Assembly (NCBI GenBank): GCA_023429545.1
Contig: JAEYUU010000630.1
Coordinates: 1 to 8,043, forward strand
Direction of reading: 5' to 3'
Length of the DNA stretch: 8,043 nucleotides
Origin: Verrucomicrobiota bacterium
GTDB lineage: Bacteria; Verrucomicrobiota; Verrucomicrobiia; Verrucomicrobiales; Verrucomicrobiaceae
Below are positions 7,119 through 8,043 of this stretch, piece after piece. Made by a program: the position numbers and the translations under genes. The notes beneath the pieces were generated by a model. The model saw only the letters and a program-made list of their open reading frames with translations. It was not told where the DNA came from and ran no database searches. Position 1 is the first letter of the stretch, and each line of letters begins with the position of its first letter.

Positions 7119-8043
7119 CTATCTGGAGAGTTTCTTGTGCAGTTCGTGGACCTTGCTGGAGATGCGATCTTCAACACTGTCCGCCCAACCCGCGGCGGCT
7201 TCGTAACCGCCTTCTTTGAGGACGCGGAGGCTGGGAACGTACCCGGTGTAGTCATTCGAGTAGCCAGCCACCCACACGCCGGCACTCCCGGCGAGTTCGC
7301 GTTTGAACCGCAGTGAGTAATCGACCACGACTTCGCTTCCCAAGGTGACAAAGGTGAGATCGTTGCCGAGTTTGATGACTTGCACAGGATAGGGATGCGA
7401 CTCTCTCCCGGGCTTGGCGTAGTCGAGAGTGATCTCTTCATATGCGGCACGAATCGGCCCGGAGACAGGACGTGGATTGACGACGAGCGCCATTTCGACC
7501 GCGTTTGAAAGCGAGCGGCCATGCTGCATGGAAAGTTCGAGGTCAGTGATGCCGGGGACGACATCGCTGCGGCGCGGGTACGGATTCTGATCGGCACCGC
7601 AGCCCATCAGGAACAACGCCGTGAATCCCGGGCGGTGTTCCTGGAGGTATTCCTGCGCGAATCCGGCGTAGTCTCCGCAGTAGTTGTAGAAGCCGAGGCT
7701 GGTGTTGTGACAGGCGTAACCAAACAACGTGGCCCGCAGCGTGCCATCTGGAGCCTCGACGCGCAGTGCGGGCACTTCGTGATCCACGGGGCCGTCGGGA
7801 TTTGGAGCCTTGTTGGCGTTCGGGTGTCCGGGCGGCAGTGTGTAGTCCCGGCGGCGGTTCATGGCGAAGCCGCAGCGTGCCTTGTTCCAGGTCAGACGGG
7901 CTGGCTGCACATCGACGATGGCCTTGCCGATGAAGCTGACGATGTCGTTCTGGAGCTGCTGCGTGTATTCCCAGGAGTCTTTGGCGCGCGGGTCGTTCTT
8001 GTCCTTTTCCGTTAGGGGCGTGGTGCGCATCGACGGTCCGCTG
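7119..8043 (-). CDS. Neutral/alkaline ceramidase-like protein (N-terminal-domain family), partial, start beyond the window
   Basis: The frame stays open through the right edge: the codons before the ATG at 8030 read SGPS, part of the family's THTHSGP zinc-site signature, so that ATG is internal and the gene starts outside. Counting from it (303 residues), the visible landmarks are LFGYACHNTSLG (102-113, His108 as likely zinc ligand), YCGDYAGFAQEYL (117-129), LMGCGADQNPYPRR (141-154), VTLGSEVVVDYSLRFK (228-243, Glu233) and VAGYSNDYTGYVPS (254-267, tyrosines at the zinc site). These follow the order in neutral ceramidase N-terminal domains. The catalytic GDVSPN motif is replaced by GADQNP, so the serine nucleophile appears absent, and ceramidase activity should not be assumed. 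The C-terminal Ig-like domain of true neutral ceramidases is also absent. Such short ceramidase-like proteins are common in planctomycetes and Verrucomicrobiota, with unknown substrates. It is the upstream gene of the minus-strand cluster seen here. Confidence 0.85.
   Translation of the reverse strand, partial: SGPSMRTTPLTEKDKNDPRAKDSWEYTQQLQNDIVSFIGKAIVDVQPARLTWNKARCGFAMNRRRDYTLPPGHPNANKAPNPDGPVDHEVPALRVEAPDGTLRATLFGYACHNTSLGFYNYCGDYAGFAQEYLQEHRPGFTALFLMGCGADQNPYPRRSDVVPGITDLELSMQHGRSLSNAVEMALVVNPRPVSGPIRAAYEEITLDYAKPGRESHPYPVQVIKLGNDLTFVTLGSEVVVDYSLRFKRELAGSAGVWVAGYSNDYTGYVPSLRVLKEGGYEAAAGWADSVEDRISSKVHELHKKLSR

Noticed and set aside
7119..8030. ATG at 8030 as the start of the ceramidase-like gene
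   Set aside because: The frame continues upstream to the window edge as SGPS, part of the conserved THTHSGP signature, so the true start lies outside the window.
1..8043. A defence island, mobile element, CRISPR array or structural RNA
   Set aside because: No direct-repeat series, transposase, integrase, toxin-antitoxin pair or tRNA-like fold was seen; almost all of the window is taken up by metabolic or hydrolytic genes.

Overview
The window is GC-rich, densely coding DNA with six genes, and nearly every protein begins with an export signal. The partial gene at the left edge belongs to the DUF1549/DUF1553 (PSD1) family, which is massively expanded in Planctomycetota and Verrucomicrobiota. 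Together with the ceramidase-like, SGNH and S9 proteins, and start codons without a Shine-Dalgarno sequence, this points to a member of the PVC superphylum. I favour Verrucomicrobiota, but that is an inference from family content. No RNA genes, insertion sequences, CRISPR arrays or phage genes were seen.

Layout. At 1-721 on the minus strand is the 5' part of a PSD1 gene, which runs off the left edge and has a GTG start. A 129-base divergent spacer follows; it holds a 14-bp near-palindrome resembling a LacI-family operator and a run of seven G. On the plus strand, 851-2080 encodes an enolase-superfamily (mandelate racemase/muconate lactonizing enzyme type) protein with a complete catalytic set. 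Next on the same strand, 2137-3453 encodes an exported M20D-type metallo-amidohydrolase. It ends against a convergent gene, with an imperfect hairpin (3454-3479) between and overlapping the two ends. On the minus strand, three genes are packed with 2- and 12-base gaps, in transcription order: a ceramidase-like protein (8043 to 7119, its start outside the window), an exported two-domain protein joining an isochorismatase-like cysteine hydrolase to an SGNH/GDSL esterase (7116-5491), and an exported S9 prolyl-oligopeptidase-family peptidase (5478-3472).

How they may work together. The minus-strand trio looks like one operon for extracytoplasmic hydrolysis of amide and ester bonds. The plus-strand pair would combine an exported amide hydrolase with a cytoplasmic acid-sugar-type lyase or racemase. 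A role in scavenging N-acylated or O-acylated organic matter fits, but the substrates cannot be read from the sequence. I see no clear-cut new defence or mobile system. The points most worth a second look are the isochorismatase-SGNH fusion, the variant active-site motifs in the enolase-superfamily, SGNH and ceramidase-like proteins, and a C/T-rich motif, instead of Shine-Dalgarno, directly before most start codons.
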